Notes: a model not told the origin generated them from the sequence alone. 34,828 nt of DNA from Anaerofustis stercorihominis (GCF_005844425.1 NZ_SPHL01000020.1:1-34828), one strand, 5' to 3'. Shown: positions 24,542-33,689, counted from the first letter of the stretch. Program-made: numbers and translations.

Positions 24542-24916
24542 ATGAAAACACATGAATCCAGAGAAGATTATTTGGAAACTATACTTATTTTAAAGAAAAG
24601 ACTTGGAAACGTAAGAAGCATAGATATTGCAAACGAGCTTAACTATTCAAGACCAAGTGTTTCAAGAGCGATAAAATTGATGAAAGAAAATGAGTATATA
24701 ACCGTTGAAGAAAACGGGCTAATAAAGCTTACTGATCTTGGAGAAAAAGTAGCAAAATCTATTTATGAAAGACATACAATAATCGGTAATATGCTTATGA
24801 AACTTGGAGTAAGTGAAGAAACAGCATTTGAAGATGCTTGTAGAATAGAGCATGTTATAAGCAAAGAAAGCTTTGAAAAAATAAAAGAACATGCCGGTGA
24901 TTTCATAAAAGAATAA
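24542..24916 (+). CDS. DtxR-family metal-dependent repressor, iron-type ligand set
   Basis: A 124-residue two-domain DtxR/MntR-family protein with no C-terminal SH3 domain. The winged HTH spans about 5-65 (REDYLETILILKK, VRSIDIANELNYSRPSVSRA). The dimerisation and metal domain follows. Likely ligands are Asp9 and Glu12, His78 in YERHTII, and Cys100, Glu103 and His104 in DACRIEHVIS. The Cys at this position is found in iron sensors (DtxR/IdeR ACRWEH), whereas MntR has Glu, so iron is the better guess. TTGGGAGATTTGT precedes the ATG. It follows the flavodoxin terminator and is the likely ligand for the GTTAG-N6-CTAAC boxes. Confidence 0.88.
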   Translation: MKTHESREDYLETILILKKRLGNVRSIDIANELNYSRPSVSRAIKLMKENEYITVEENGLIKLTDLGEKVAKSIYERHTIIGNMLMKLGVSEETAFEDACRIEHVISKESFEKIKEHAGDFIKE

Positions 24917-24936
24917 ATGTATATATAAATAAGAAG

Positions 24937-24965
24937 CAAAGGGTTTTTCTTTGTTTTTTATTTTT
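24937..24965 (+). terminator. Weak terminator candidate after the DtxR-type gene
   Basis: CAAAG (24937-24941) can pair with CTTTG (24949-24953), followed by a long T-run. The stem is only 5 bp. Confidence 0.35.
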
Positions 24966-24980
24966 TTGACAAAAGATTAT

Positions 24981-25024
24981 TTGCAAGTAGTTAAATATTA
25001 TGTTAAAATAAATTGACTTTAACA
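24981..25024 (+). promoter_or_regulatory. Promoter of the NifU-like/GGGtGRT operon with overlapping dyad
   Basis: TTGCAA (24981-24986), 17 bp, TAAAAT (25004-25009) with an extended TGT. A perfect inverted repeat TGTTAAA (25001-25007) / TTTAACA (25018-25024), 10 bp apart, straddles the -10 and the expected start of transcription. Confidence 0.6.
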
Positions 25025-25063
25025 GACAAATAGATATTTGTGAAGTTTTTTTAGGAGGTTAAT

Positions 25064-25756
25064 ATGATTTATACACAAGAAGTAGAAAACATGTGCGTAG
25101 TTAAAAAAGGCGCAAATCATGGCCCTGCACCTATTCCTGAAGAAGGTAAATGGGTTAAATCAAAAGAAATCAAAGATATAAGCGGTCTTACACACGGTGT
25201 AGGTTGGTGTGCACCTCAACAAGGAGCTTGTAAACTAACATTAAACATCAAAGACGGTATCATAGAAGAAGCTTTGGTTGAAACACTTGGATGTTCAGGT
25301 ATGACTCACTCAGCTGCTATGGCAAGTGAAATTTTAATTGGTAAAACTTTACTTGAAGCATTAAACACAGACTTAGTTTGTGATGCTATCAACACAGCTA
25401 TGAGAGAATTATTCCTACAAATCGTTTACGGAAGAAGCCAATCTGCTTTCTCTGAAGGTGGTCTTGCTATCGGCGCTGGTCTTGAAGATTTAGGTAAAGG
25501 ACATAGAAGTCAAACAGGTACTTGCTATGCTACAAGCAAAAAAGGACCTAGATACTTAGAATTATCTGAAGGTTACATAACAGAAATCGGTTTAGATAAA
25601 AATGATGAAATCATCGGTTACAAATATGTAAATCTTGGCGTTATGATGCAAAACATTAAAAAAGGTGTCGATCCTATGGAAGCTATCGAAAAAGCTAGCG
25701 GTAAATACGGTAGATTTGACGATGCAGTAAAAACAATCGACCCAAGAAACGAGTAG
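25064..25756 (+). CDS. NifU/IscU-like Fe-S scaffold protein of the GGGtGRT operon
   Basis: A 230-residue cytoplasmic protein. The segment around 75-100 (ETLGCSGMTHSAAMASEILIGKTLLEAL) corresponds to the IscU/NifU region carrying its second cluster cysteine (here Cys77). Other cysteines are 11, 49, 56, 106 and 154, so a three-cysteine site is possible but its pattern is not classical. TTAGGAGGTTAAT gives a very strong ribosome site. It is paired with the GGGtGRT gene after 15 bp, an association known across Clostridia and Fusobacteria with no established function. Codon use is rich in C-ending codons (ATC, AAC, TAC), unlike most neighbours, which suggests high expression. Confidence 0.85.
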   Translation: MIYTQEVENMCVVKKGANHGPAPIPEEGKWVKSKEIKDISGLTHGVGWCAPQQGACKLTLNIKDGIIEEALVETLGCSGMTHSAAMASEILIGKTLLEALNTDLVCDAINTAMRELFLQIVYGRSQSAFSEGGLAIGAGLEDLGKGHRSQTGTCYATSKKGPRYLELSEGYITEIGLDKNDEIIGYKYVNLGVMMQNIKKGVDPMEAIEKASGKYGRFDDAVKTIDPRNE

Positions 25757-25771
25757 GAGGGAGGAAATAAA

Positions 25772-26770
25772 ATGGCATTATTTGAAAGTTACGAAAGAAG
25801 AATTAAACAAATCGAAGAAGTTTTAAATAAAGACGGTATCAAATCATTAGAAGAAGCTAAACAAATCTGTGATGATAAAGGTATCGATGTTGCAGGTATC
25901 GTAAAAGGAATCCAACCTATTTGTTTTGAAAACGCATGTTGGGCTTACACAGTAGGTGCGGCACTTGCTATTAAAAGAGGAGCTACTACTGCTGTAGAAG
26001 CTGCAAAAATTATTGGTGAAGGTTTACAAGCATTCTGTATTCCTGGTTCTGTTGCTGATGACAGAAAAGTAGGTCTTGGTCATGGTAACCTTGCAAGTAT
26101 GTTACTTTCTGAAGAAACAGAATGTTTCGCTTTCCTTGCAGGTCATGAATCTTTCGCTGCTGCTGAAGGTGCTATCGGTATCGCTAACTCAGCAAACAAA
26201 GTTAGAAGCAAAGACTTAAGAGTTATCTTAAACGGTCTTGGTAAAGACGCTGCTCAAATCATTTCAAGAATCAACGGATTTACATATGTTCAAACTCAAT
26301 TTGATTACTTCACAGGAGAATTAACAATCGTTAACGAAACAGCTTACTCTGACGGCCCAAGAGCTAAAGTAAGATGTTACGGTGCTGACGATGTTAGAGA
26401 AGGTGTTGCAATCATGCACAAAGAAGGTGTTGATGTATCTATTACAGGTAACTCAACAAACCCAACAAGATTCCAACATCCAGTTGCAGGTACATACAAA
26501 AAAGAATGTATCCAAGAAGGTAAAAAATACTTCTCAGTAGCCAGCGGTGGTGGTACAGGTAGAACACTTCATCCTGATAACATGGCTGCAGGTCCTGCTT
26601 CTTACGGTATGACAGATACAATGGGAAGAATGCACTCTGACGCTCAATTCGCCGGTTCTTCATCAGTTCCTGCTCACGTAGAAATGATGGGACTTATCGG
26701 TATGGGTAACAACCCTATGGTTGGTGCAACTGTTTCTGTTTCTGTTGCAATCGAAGAAGCTAGTAAATAG
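25772..26770 (+). CDS. GGGtGRT protein (function unknown)
   Basis: A 332-residue protein named for the signature SGGGTGRTLHPDNMA (259-272). Other strongly conserved-looking blocks are KGIQPICFENACWAYTVGAA (46-65), VGLGHGNLASMLLSEETECF (100-119) and the C-terminal GLIGMGNNPMVGATVSV. Seven cysteines (33, 51, 56, 89, 118, 202, 246) and its Fe-S scaffold partner suggest a metal or cluster link (inference). No known catalytic motif is visible. GTAGGAGGGAGGAAATAA precedes the ATG, and a terminator follows. Codon use is strongly biased to C-ending and GGT/GCT codons, like hppA, implying an abundant protein. Confidence 0.93.
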   Translation: MALFESYERRIKQIEEVLNKDGIKSLEEAKQICDDKGIDVAGIVKGIQPICFENACWAYTVGAALAIKRGATTAVEAAKIIGEGLQAFCIPGSVADDRKVGLGHGNLASMLLSEETECFAFLAGHESFAAAEGAIGIANSANKVRSKDLRVILNGLGKDAAQIISRINGFTYVQTQFDYFTGELTIVNETAYSDGPRAKVRCYGADDVREGVAIMHKEGVDVSITGNSTNPTRFQHPVAGTYKKECIQEGKKYFSVASGGGTGRTLHPDNMAAGPASYGMTDTMGRMHSDAQFAGSSSVPAHVEMMGLIGMGNNPMVGATVSVSVAIEEASK

Positions 26771-26790
26771 TTTTGTTAAAGTAAATTAAA

Positions 26791-26818
26791 AGATACCTTG
26801 TATAAGGTATCTTTTTTT
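26791..26818 (+). terminator. Rho-independent terminator after the GGGtGRT gene
   Basis: AGATACCTT-(GTAT)-AAGGTATCT followed by a T-run. Confidence 0.93.
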
Positions 26819-27113
26819 ATTTCTCTATAAGCGCCTATATATTAAATAAGAATTTTAATTTTTTTGAAAAAGAATGATGTACTTATGAAAAAATTATATA
26901 AATTTTATAGAATCTATTTGTGGAATATAAAAAAATATTATAATTAAATAAATAAAAGTATCTAAATCAAAGGGAAAACATAAATTTTGCATATTTAAAG
27001 GGATTTATGAAAAAAATATAAAAAATTTATTCAAAAAAATAAAAATATACTTTGATTTAGGCGGTTTGTATGATATAATACTAAACTGCAAGATTTATAT
27101 TTAGGAGGATAAA
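26819..27113. other. AT-rich gap with an 11-bp inverted repeat upstream of secG
   Basis: No gene is visible. CTAAATCAAAG (26962-26972) and CTTTGATTTAG (27050-27060) form a perfect inverted repeat 77 bp apart. The second arm overlaps the -35 box of the secG promoter, so a looping operator pair or an upstream-element effect is possible. Confidence 0.45.
27052..27079 (+). promoter_or_regulatory. Sigma-A promoter of secG-hppA with extended -10
   Basis: TTGATT (27052-27057), 16 bp, a perfect TATAAT (27074-27079) preceded by the extended TGA, 34 bp upstream of the secG start codon. Confidence 0.75.
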
Positions 27114-27347
27114 ATGGAAACAGTATTATTGGTGTTGATAATAGTATCAAGCCTTGGCTTAATTGCAAGTGTAGTATTGCAAGAAGGTTCTACTGCAGGC
27201 ATGGGTGGTGCTATTTCAGGCGGTGCCGAAGGTTTATTTGGTAAGAAAAAAGCTCATGGTATGCAAGGACTTTTAAATAAGATTACTTTAATATCAGCAG
27301 TAGTATTTTTTATATCAATTTTTGTTTTTGACCTTCTAACAAAATAA
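27114..27347 (+). CDS. secG: Preprotein translocase subunit SecG
   Basis: A 77-residue membrane protein that assists SecYE in protein export. There are two membrane helices at about 4-24 and 54-74. Between them is the characteristic cytoplasmic loop VVLQEGSTAGMGGAISGGAEGLFGKKKAHG. TTAGGAGGATAAA precedes the ATG. It lies 34 bp upstream of hppA in one transcription unit, an uncommon partner; in many Firmicutes secG sits near rnr and smpB. Confidence 0.95.
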   Translation: METVLLVLIIVSSLGLIASVVLQEGSTAGMGGAISGGAEGLFGKKKAHGMQGLLNKITLISAVVFFISIFVFDLLTK

Positions 27348-27381
27348 AACAATATAGTAAAATTAATTTCGGAGGAGAAAA

Positions 27382-29358
27382 ATGAGTGTTGAAACTTTAA
27401 AGTTTTTTGCCCCTGTTGCGGGTATTATAGCGCTTCTTTTTGCGTTATATCTTGCTTCTTCGATCAATAAAGTTGATCAAGGAACAGATAGAATGAAAGA
27501 AATTTCATCTCACATTCACGAAGGTGCTATGGCTTTCTTAACAAGTGAATACAAATATATCGTTATTTTTGCTGTAGTATTATTCGCTATTTTATTTGGC
27601 TTAATAGGTTGGGAAACAGCAGTTTGTTTCTTAATTGGTGCTTTATTCTCAGTTTTAGCTGGTTTCTTTGGTATGCAAGTTGCTACTAAAGCTAATTCAA
27701 GAACAGCTGCTTCTGCTAAAGACAAAGGCATGGGTGCTGCATTAAAAGTTGCTTTTAACGGTGGTAGCGTTATGGGTCTATGTGTTGTAGGTCTTGGTGC
27801 TATCGGTGTTAGTATCGTATACATGATCTTTGCTGATGTAAACATCATCACAGGTTTTGGTCTTGGTGCTTCTTCTATCGCTTTATTCGGTAGAGTTGGT
27901 GGTGGTATCTATACAAAAGCTGCTGACGTTGGAGCTGACCTTGTAGGTAAAGTTGAAGCCGGTATTCCGGAAGATGACCCAAGAAACCCAGCTGTTATCG
28001 CTGATAACGTAGGTGATAACGTAGGGGACGTTGCAGGTATGGGTTCTGACTTATTTGAATCATATGTTGGTTCTATTATTTCTGCTATGACTCTTGGTGG
28101 ACTTTTACTTGGAAGCATGGAAGCTGTTATGTTCCCATTGGCTCTTGCTGCAGTTGGTATCATTTCTTCAATTATAGGTTCTTTATTCGTTAAAGGCGGA
28201 GAAAATGCTGACCCTCATAAGAGCTTAAATCTTGGTACATATGTAAGCGGTATTCTTGTAATTATCGCTGCTTACTTCTTAACAACTTCTTTACTTAAAG
28301 ATATTACATACTTCTATGCTATTATCGCAGGTCTTGTTTGTGGTATCTTAATCGGTAAAGTTACAGAAGTTTACACATCTGAAGATTACAAATCAGTTAA
28401 GAAAATTGCTAGTCAAAGTGAAACAGGTGCTGCTACAACAATTATTTCTGGTCTTGCTGTTGGTATGATGTCAACTGCTATTCCAATTATCTTAATCGTA
28501 GCTGCTATCTTACTTTCTTATATGTTATCAACAGAAGGTTTATATGGTATTGCTCTTGCTGCTGTTGGTATGCTTTCAACTGCAGGTATGACAATTGCCG
28601 TTGATGCTTATGGTCCAATCTCTGATAACGCTGGTGGTATCGCTGAAATGGCTGAACTTGATGATTCTGTAAGAGAAATTACAGATAAACTTGATAGTGT
28701 AGGTAACACAACTGCTGCTATCGGTAAAGGTTTCGCTATCGGTTCTGCTGCTTTAACAGCTCTTGCTTTATTCGCATCTTACTCAACAGCTGTTGGTATC
28801 AAAGCTATTGACTTACTTGATGTAAAAGTTATTGCAGGTTTATTCATCGGTGGTATGCTTCCTTATGTATTCTCAGCAATCACAATGGAAGCTGTTGGTA
28901 AAGCTGCTAACCAAATGATTGAAGAGGTTAGAAGACAATTTAGAGAAATTCCTGGTATCATGGAAGGTAAAGCTAAACCAGAATATTCTACATGTGTAGA
29001 AATCTCTACAAAAGCTGCATTAAAAGAAATGATTGTTCCTGGTCTTCTTGCAGTAGTAGTTCCATTACTTGTAGGTTACTTCTTAGGTGCTACAGCTCTT
29101 GGTGGTCTTCTTGCAGGTGCACTTGTAACAGGTGTATTAATGGCTATTCAAATGGCTAACTCAGGTGGTGCTTGGGATAACGCTAAAAAATATATTGAAG
29201 GTGGAGCTCACGGCGGTAAAGGTAGTGAAGCTCACAAAGCTGCAGTAGTTGGGGATACAGTAGGTGACCCATTCAAAGATACTTCAGGTCCTTCATTAAA
29301 TATCTTAATCAAATTAATGACAATCGTTGCATTAGTATTTGCTCCACTATTTATGTAA
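27382..29358 (+). CDS. hppA: Membrane-bound ion-pumping pyrophosphatase, K+-dependent type
   Basis: A 658-residue protein with about 16 membrane helices that couples PPi hydrolysis to H+ or Na+ export. The PPi/Mg site is seen in [20 protein letters not shown], then [20 protein letters not shown], and in the C-terminal [17 protein letters not shown]. The segment [15 protein letters not shown] has Ala445 and Gly448 where K+-independent enzymes have Lys and Thr, so it should require K+. Whether it pumps Na+ or H+ is not decided here. TTCGGAGGAGAAAA precedes the ATG. Codon use is strongly biased towards preferred codons, indicating high expression. It ends in a strong terminator. Confidence 0.97.
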   Translation: MSVETLKFFAPVAGIIALLFALYLASSINKVDQGTDRMKEISSHIHEGAMAFLTSEYKYIVIFAVVLFAILFGLIGWETAVCFLIGALFSVLAGFFGMQVATKANSRTAASAKDKGMGAALKVAFNGGSVMGLCVVGLGAIGVSIVYMIFADVNIITGFGLGASSIALFGRVGGGIYTKAADVGADLVGKVEAGIPEDDPRNPAVIADNVGDNVGDVAGMGSDLFESYVGSIISAMTLGGLLLGSMEAVMFPLALAAVGIISSIIGSLFVKGGENADPHKSLNLGTYVSGILVIIAAYFLTTSLLKDITYFYAIIAGLVCGILIGKVTEVYTSEDYKSVKKIASQSETGAATTIISGLAVGMMSTAIPIILIVAAILLSYMLSTEGLYGIALAAVGMLSTAGMTIAVDAYGPISDNAGGIAEMAELDDSVREITDKLDSVGNTTAAIGKGFAIGSAALTALALFASYSTAVGIKAIDLLDVKVIAGLFIGGMLPYVFSAITMEAVGKAANQMIEEVRRQFREIPGIMEGKAKPEYSTCVEISTKAALKEMIVPGLLAVVVPLLVGYFLGATALGGLLAGALVTGVLMAIQMANSGGAWDNAKKYIEGGAHGGKGSEAHKAAVVGDTVGDPFKDTSGPSLNILIKLMTIVALVFAPLFM

Positions 29359-29367
29359 TAGAAAATT

Positions 29368-29393
29368 AAAGCCTCTTTATAGAGGCTTTTTTT
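29368..29393 (+). terminator. Rho-independent terminator after hppA
   Basis: AAAGCCTCT-(TTAT)-AGAGGCTTT followed by Ts. The stem is identical to the terminator at 12808-12831. Confidence 0.93.
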
Positions 29394-29681
29394 TATTGTA
29401 ATTTTAGATTGTATTTTAATAATATAAATTTAATATATTTTTATTGTAGAAGTAGTGATAAATTAAAGTAAAAATTATATTTAAAATTTATTATTCGATT
29501 TAACATATTATAAATGGAAAGTAGTAAGATATATTTACTATTGTCATTTTATTTTAGGGTTAAATTTAATTAATATAATAAAAAAGACTCAAAAGAGTTT
29601 TTTTATTTAATTTCTTTATGTATATTCTTTGTAAAAGCAAAGTAAATCCTTTGAAATAAAGAAAAATGCCTTTGCTTTTTT
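29394..29681. other. AT-rich gap with an orphan terminator hairpin (29580-29606)
   Basis: No coding frame is supported. At 29580-29606 an A-run, ACTC-(AAAA)-GAGT and a T-run make a terminator-like hairpin about 190 bp beyond the hppA terminator, with no gene directly before it. It may be a backup terminator or end an unannotated small RNA. Confidence 0.5.
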
Positions 29682-29690
29682 TGTTATAAT
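29682..29690 (+). promoter_or_regulatory. Extended -10 promoter candidate for the first yfhO
   Basis: TG-T-TATAAT at 29682-29690, with no recognisable -35. It is about 120 bp upstream of the start codon. Confidence 0.45.
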
Positions 29691-29811
29691 CCATATGTTA
29701 TTTTAAAACAAATAATATTTAAATAATTATTTGATTTGTTAAATATATAGTTTTAATGAGAAATTTAGATAATAAGTTTTGAACAAAATTAATTTTATAA
29801 AAGGGAAAAGC

Positions 29812-32595
29812 ATGGAAAATAACAATAGAAAAGAATTAAAAAATAAAGAAATATGGTATAAAAGGTGGTATGTAATTTATACTTTTCTTTTTTTAGCCTT
29901 GTGTTTCGTTATTTTTTTACCGTTTTTTATAAGCGGTAAGAGTTTTGTATGGGATACGGGAGGGCTTAATACAGGAGACGGATTTGTTCAGCACTTTACA
30001 TCTGCAGTATACTTTGGTAATTACTTTAGAGATATAATACTTAATTTATTAAAAAGTCACGAACTGGTTATTCCAATGTGGGATTTAAGTATCGGAACGG
30101 GGTATGACGTTTTAACATCTCTTAATTATTATGCTTTTGGAGATCCACTTAGCATTTTCTACATATTTACACCGGAAAAATTTATGGGATATACCTTTTC
30201 TTTTGTTATATTTTTAAGGCTTTATTTATCGGGATTATTTTTTTCATTTTTCTGTTTTAACTTTAAAATGAAGAAAACGCCTGTGATTATTGGGGCATTA
30301 TGCTATGTATTCTGCGGGTTTAGTTTGTATTGCTCTATTCGTCATCCATTTTTTATAAACCCTATGATATACCTTCCTTTGCTTCTTTTAGGCATTGAAA
30401 AAGTATTTAAAGGAGGTAAGCCTTATTTATTTATAATAATGGTTACCATAAGCGCTATAAGTAATTTTTACTTTTTATATATGTTAACCATTGCGGTTAT
30501 TATTTACGCTTTTATAAGAGTAATGTATATTTACAAAGAAAAAGGTGTATTTTTAAGAAAGCTTTTATATTACTTCTTTAAATTTCTTTTTTATTATATT
30601 ATTGGTATTCTGCTTTCGGCAGTTATTTTCCTTCCTGTTATAATATCCTTTTTTAACAGCTCAAGGCAGAGCGGTCAGGCTAACAATCTGACACTGGTTT
30701 ATAATTTAAGTTATTATATTAACGTTATAAAAAATATGTTTGCTGCTAATGATATAGGGCTTTGGGCATTTTTAGGATTTAATATTATAAGTATTATTTG
30801 CGGTGGGATTATATATAAAGATAAAAGCAAAAAGGGAAAATATTTAAAGTTTATATTAAGCATTTGTATTATCTCTCTTTTAGTTCCATTTTTTGGATAT
30901 ATAATGAATGGATTTAGTTTTGTGTCAAACAGATGGACCTTTGTTTTTTCATTTGTCATATCATTTATAAGTGTTTATGTAATGGGAGAATTGAAGAATT
31001 TTAAAAATAACATTAAGTTTATAAATGTATTACTTGGTGTGATTTTGTTTTTAAATATTTCTTTGACAGCTTTATATTTATACTTAGGTAAAGATATAAA
31101 ATATTTTTTATTTAACTATATTTTTATATTTATGGGATTTGTTTTCTTGTTTTTGATAAAAAACAGAAAGTACGGTATAAAAAGAATATATATGGTTTTA
31201 CTTATTATTGTTCTTATACAAATTCCTTTTTCTGCCTATATAAAATATTCGCCTTTTACATTAAATTATCCTAAAGAGTTTAAGTCTTATGATAAGCTAA
31301 GCAGTGCCATAAACCAAAAGGAATTTAATTATATAAAAAGCATTGATGAAGAAGAATTATACAGAGTTGATATAAACAACAACAGGTTGAATTATGGACT
31401 TATAAATGATATAAACGGTCTTTCTTCTTATTTCAGCGTTCAAAATAATAACAGCGTAAACTATTTCTTTTTAACCGGTCAGGTTGGACAGGCTACATTA
31501 TCGGGTAATCACGGTTATGACTGCCACCTTATAAGCAATGAACTTAAAGGAGTTAAGTATTTTGTAGGTAAAAATTATAATGCCGATTTGTATAAAGATT
31601 ACAAGGTTATAAAGGAATATGAAGACAGCAAGGTATACAAAAACGAAAATGCTCTTGGGCTTTTTTATACCTATGACAGCGCCATGGATGAAAACACCTT
31701 TAATTCTTTAAATGAATATGACAGAGAAATGGCAATGCTTCAAAGCGTTTATCTGGATAAAGACAGTATAGTTTCAAATGATGATGTTACTTCTTCTTCA
31801 AAGACTTTATTAGATTTAGAAGATCTAATGGAAAATGCACAGTATGACAAAGACAAAATAGAAATTAAAAAGGATAAAATAATAGTGAAGGAAGATGACA
31901 GTGACCTTAGTTTTAATATAGATGTAAATAACAGCGAATGTTACCTTGTAATAGATGATTTTGACTTAAATTTAGACAGTGAAATTAGTAAAGATACTTC
32001 CTTAAAGAGAAAGATAAGACATTTGCTTTATACCCCTGCAAAATATTCTTACATGAACATAAAAATTGACGGAAGCGAAGAGAGTTCTTTTAGATATTCC
32101 ATAAAAACATCTGATAATACTTATTACTTTGGTATAGAAGATTATGTATTGAATCTTGGGTATTATAAAAATGGGTTGCACAACATAAAGATTAACTTTG
32201 ATGAAAAAGGAGAGTATAATTTTTCCGATATGAAAGTAGTATCTCAGCCTATGGATGATTATGATAAATATGTAAATGAGTTAAAAGAAGACAAGGTAGA
32301 GAACTTTACCATAAAAGGAAATACAGTAAGTTTAAAAGTAAATACGAAAGAAGATAAAATAGGGGTGTTATCAATTCCTTATTCAAAAGGCTGGAAGGCT
32401 TATGTGAATGGTAAAGAAGTAGAAATTTTACAAGCAAACATTGACTCTATGGGGATAGAGTTAAACAAAGGTGAAAATGAGGTTGTGTTTACATATTGTA
32501 CTCCGGGGCTTAAAGTGGGGGCTATTGTTTCGCTTGTTACAGCATTTTTATGTATGATTTATATTTTTATTAATAAAAAGAAAAGAAATATTTAA
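29812..32595 (+). CDS. YfhO-family membrane glycosyltransferase, copy 1
   Basis: A 927-residue GT-C-type membrane protein starting at ATG 29812 behind AAAAGGGAAAAGC; an upstream TTG at 29779 has no ribosome site. There are about a dozen helices from residue 18 (WYVIYTFLFLALCFVIFLPF) to about 480, then a large extracytoplasmic domain ending in VLSIPYSKGWKAYVNGKEV, and a final helix with the tail NKKKRNI. YfhO proteins transfer sugars from undecaprenyl-phosphate donors to lipoteichoic acid or other surface glycans. The first 225 residues are about 69% identical by eye to the fused copy at 33690. Its N-terminus (RKELKNKEIWYKRWY) matches the fusion linker there, indicating a shared origin by duplication. 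Confidence 0.88.
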   Translation: MENNNRKELKNKEIWYKRWYVIYTFLFLALCFVIFLPFFISGKSFVWDTGGLNTGDGFVQHFTSAVYFGNYFRDIILNLLKSHELVIPMWDLSIGTGYDVLTSLNYYAFGDPLSIFYIFTPEKFMGYTFSFVIFLRLYLSGLFFSFFCFNFKMKKTPVIIGALCYVFCGFSLYCSIRHPFFINPMIYLPLLLLGIEKVFKGGKPYLFIIMVTISAISNFYFLYMLTIAVIIYAFIRVMYIYKEKGVFLRKLLYYFFKFLFYYIIGILLSAVIFLPVIISFFNSSRQSGQANNLTLVYNLSYYINVIKNMFAANDIGLWAFLGFNIISIICGGIIYKDKSKKGKYLKFILSICIISLLVPFFGYIMNGFSFVSNRWTFVFSFVISFISVYVMGELKNFKNNIKFINVLLGVILFLNISLTALYLYLGKDIKYFLFNYIFIFMGFVFLFLIKNRKYGIKRIYMVLLIIVLIQIPFSAYIKYSPFTLNYPKEFKSYDKLSSAINQKEFNYIKSIDEEELYRVDINNNRLNYGLINDINGLSSYFSVQNNNSVNYFFLTGQVGQATLSGNHGYDCHLISNELKGVKYFVGKNYNADLYKDYKVIKEYEDSKVYKNENALGLFYTYDSAMDENTFNSLNEYDREMAMLQSVYLDKDSIVSNDDVTSSSKTLLDLEDLMENAQYDKDKIEIKKDKIIVKEDDSDLSFNIDVNNSECYLVIDDFDLNLDSEISKDTSLKRKIRHLLYTPAKYSYMNIKIDGSEESSFRYSIKTSDNTYYFGIEDYVLNLGYYKNGLHNIKINFDEKGEYNFSDMKVVSQPMDDYDKYVNELKEDKVENFTIKGNTVSLKVNTKEDKIGVLSIPYSKGWKAYVNGKEVEILQANIDSMGIELNKGENEVVFTYCTPGLKVGAIVSLVTAFLCMIYIFINKKKRNI

Positions 32596-32624
32596 AACTT
32601 ATATTAATAAAGCAACATAAGTTT
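32595..32624 (+). terminator. Weak hairpin after the first yfhO
   Basis: AAACTTAT (32595-32602) pairs with ATAAGTTT (32617-32624) around a 14-base loop. No long T-run follows, so termination is uncertain. Confidence 0.3.
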
Positions 32625-32667
32625 AATTTAAACTATTTTTAAACGAACATTTATTGTTTTTATTAAT

Positions 32668-32696
32668 TTGACAAAATCTTTATATTTGTATAGAAT
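32668..32696 (+). promoter_or_regulatory. Sigma-A promoter of the GT2 - GtrA-YfhO operon
   Basis: A perfect TTGACA (32668-32673), a 17-bp spacer and TAGAAT (32691-32696), 48 bp upstream of the start codon. Confidence 0.8.
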
Positions 32697-32744
32697 AAAT
32701 TACGAATTTTATAAATTTCTAAATTAAAGAATAAAGAGGGAAAC

Positions 32745-33680
32745 ATGAATAGTGGTACTATGTCATTAGTTATACCTGCATATAATGAATCTGAAATAAT
32801 AGAAAATACAGCGAAAGTTGTTGTAAATATATTAAAAGAAGCAAATATACCATTTAAAGTTCTATTTGTAAATGATGGATCAAAAGATGACACATGGGAA
32901 AAAATAAGAAAAATATCAAAAGAATATGATTGTATAGATGGAATATGTTTTTCAAGAAATTTTGGAAAAGAAGCAGCTATTTTTGCAGGACTTCAATATG
33001 CAAAAGGAGACTGCGTTGCTGTAATGGATGCAGATTTGCAGCATCCGCCTGAAACTCTAATTGAGATGTATCAAAAATGGTGTGAAGGATATGAAGTAAT
33101 AGAGGGAATAAAAGCTTCAAGAGGAAAAGAAGGCATTGTTTATAAAATAGGTGCAAAAAGTTTTTATAAACTTATTTCAGATGCAACAGGAATAGATATG
33201 TCAACATCATCAGATTTTAAATTAATGGACAGAAAAGTTGTTGACTCAATAATAAGTTTACCTGAAAGACATTTGTTTTTTAGAGCTTTATCATCATGGG
33301 TAGGATATAAGACAACATATGTAGAATTTGAGGTTCAGGAAAGAATCGGGGGAGAATCTAAATGGTCATTTTCTTCTCTTGTTAAATATGCAGTTAGAAA
33401 CATAACGACATTTTCAACAGCTCCTATGCAGATAGTTTCTTTTGCAGGAATAATATTTTGTATTTTAGCAATAGTAATTGCCATTAGAGCCGTATACCAA
33501 TATTTTGTAGGAATTGCTCTTGGTGGTTTTACAACAGTAATACTTTTAATATTGATACTTGGAGCTATCGTTATGCTATCCCTTGGAATAATAGGATACT
33601 ATATAGCAAAAATCTATGAAGAAGTAAAAGGCAGACCAAGATATATAGTATCAAAAACAGCGAAGGAAGAAGAAAAATAG
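32745..33680 (+). CDS. CsbB/GtrB-like polyprenyl-phosphate glycosyltransferase (GT2)
   Basis: A 311-residue enzyme that loads a sugar from a nucleotide donor onto undecaprenyl phosphate at the inner membrane face. The GT-A domain spans 1-220 with LVIPAYNES, FVNDGSKDDT, the DxD motif Asp95-Ala-Asp97 (VMDADLQHPP) and the late ERIGGESKWSF that is typical of this subgroup. Two C-terminal membrane helices (about 229-251 and 262-287) are the hallmark of CsbB/GtrB proteins. AAAGAGGGAAAC precedes the ATG. The GtrA-YfhO gene follows after 9 bp. Together they provide sugar loading, flipping and final transfer. Confidence 0.93.
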   Translation: MNSGTMSLVIPAYNESEIIENTAKVVVNILKEANIPFKVLFVNDGSKDDTWEKIRKISKEYDCIDGICFSRNFGKEAAIFAGLQYAKGDCVAVMDADLQHPPETLIEMYQKWCEGYEVIEGIKASRGKEGIVYKIGAKSFYKLISDATGIDMSTSSDFKLMDRKVVDSIISLPERHLFFRALSSWVGYKTTYVEFEVQERIGGESKWSFSSLVKYAVRNITTFSTAPMQIVSFAGIIFCILAIVIAIRAVYQYFVGIALGGFTTVILLILILGAIVMLSLGIIGYYIAKIYEEVKGRPRYIVSKTAKEEEK

Positions 33681-33689
33681 GAGAAAATA

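Noticed and set aside
27516-28163. Minus-strand open frames within hppA
   Set aside because: Antisense shadows of a strongly codon-biased membrane protein gene, with no start signals.
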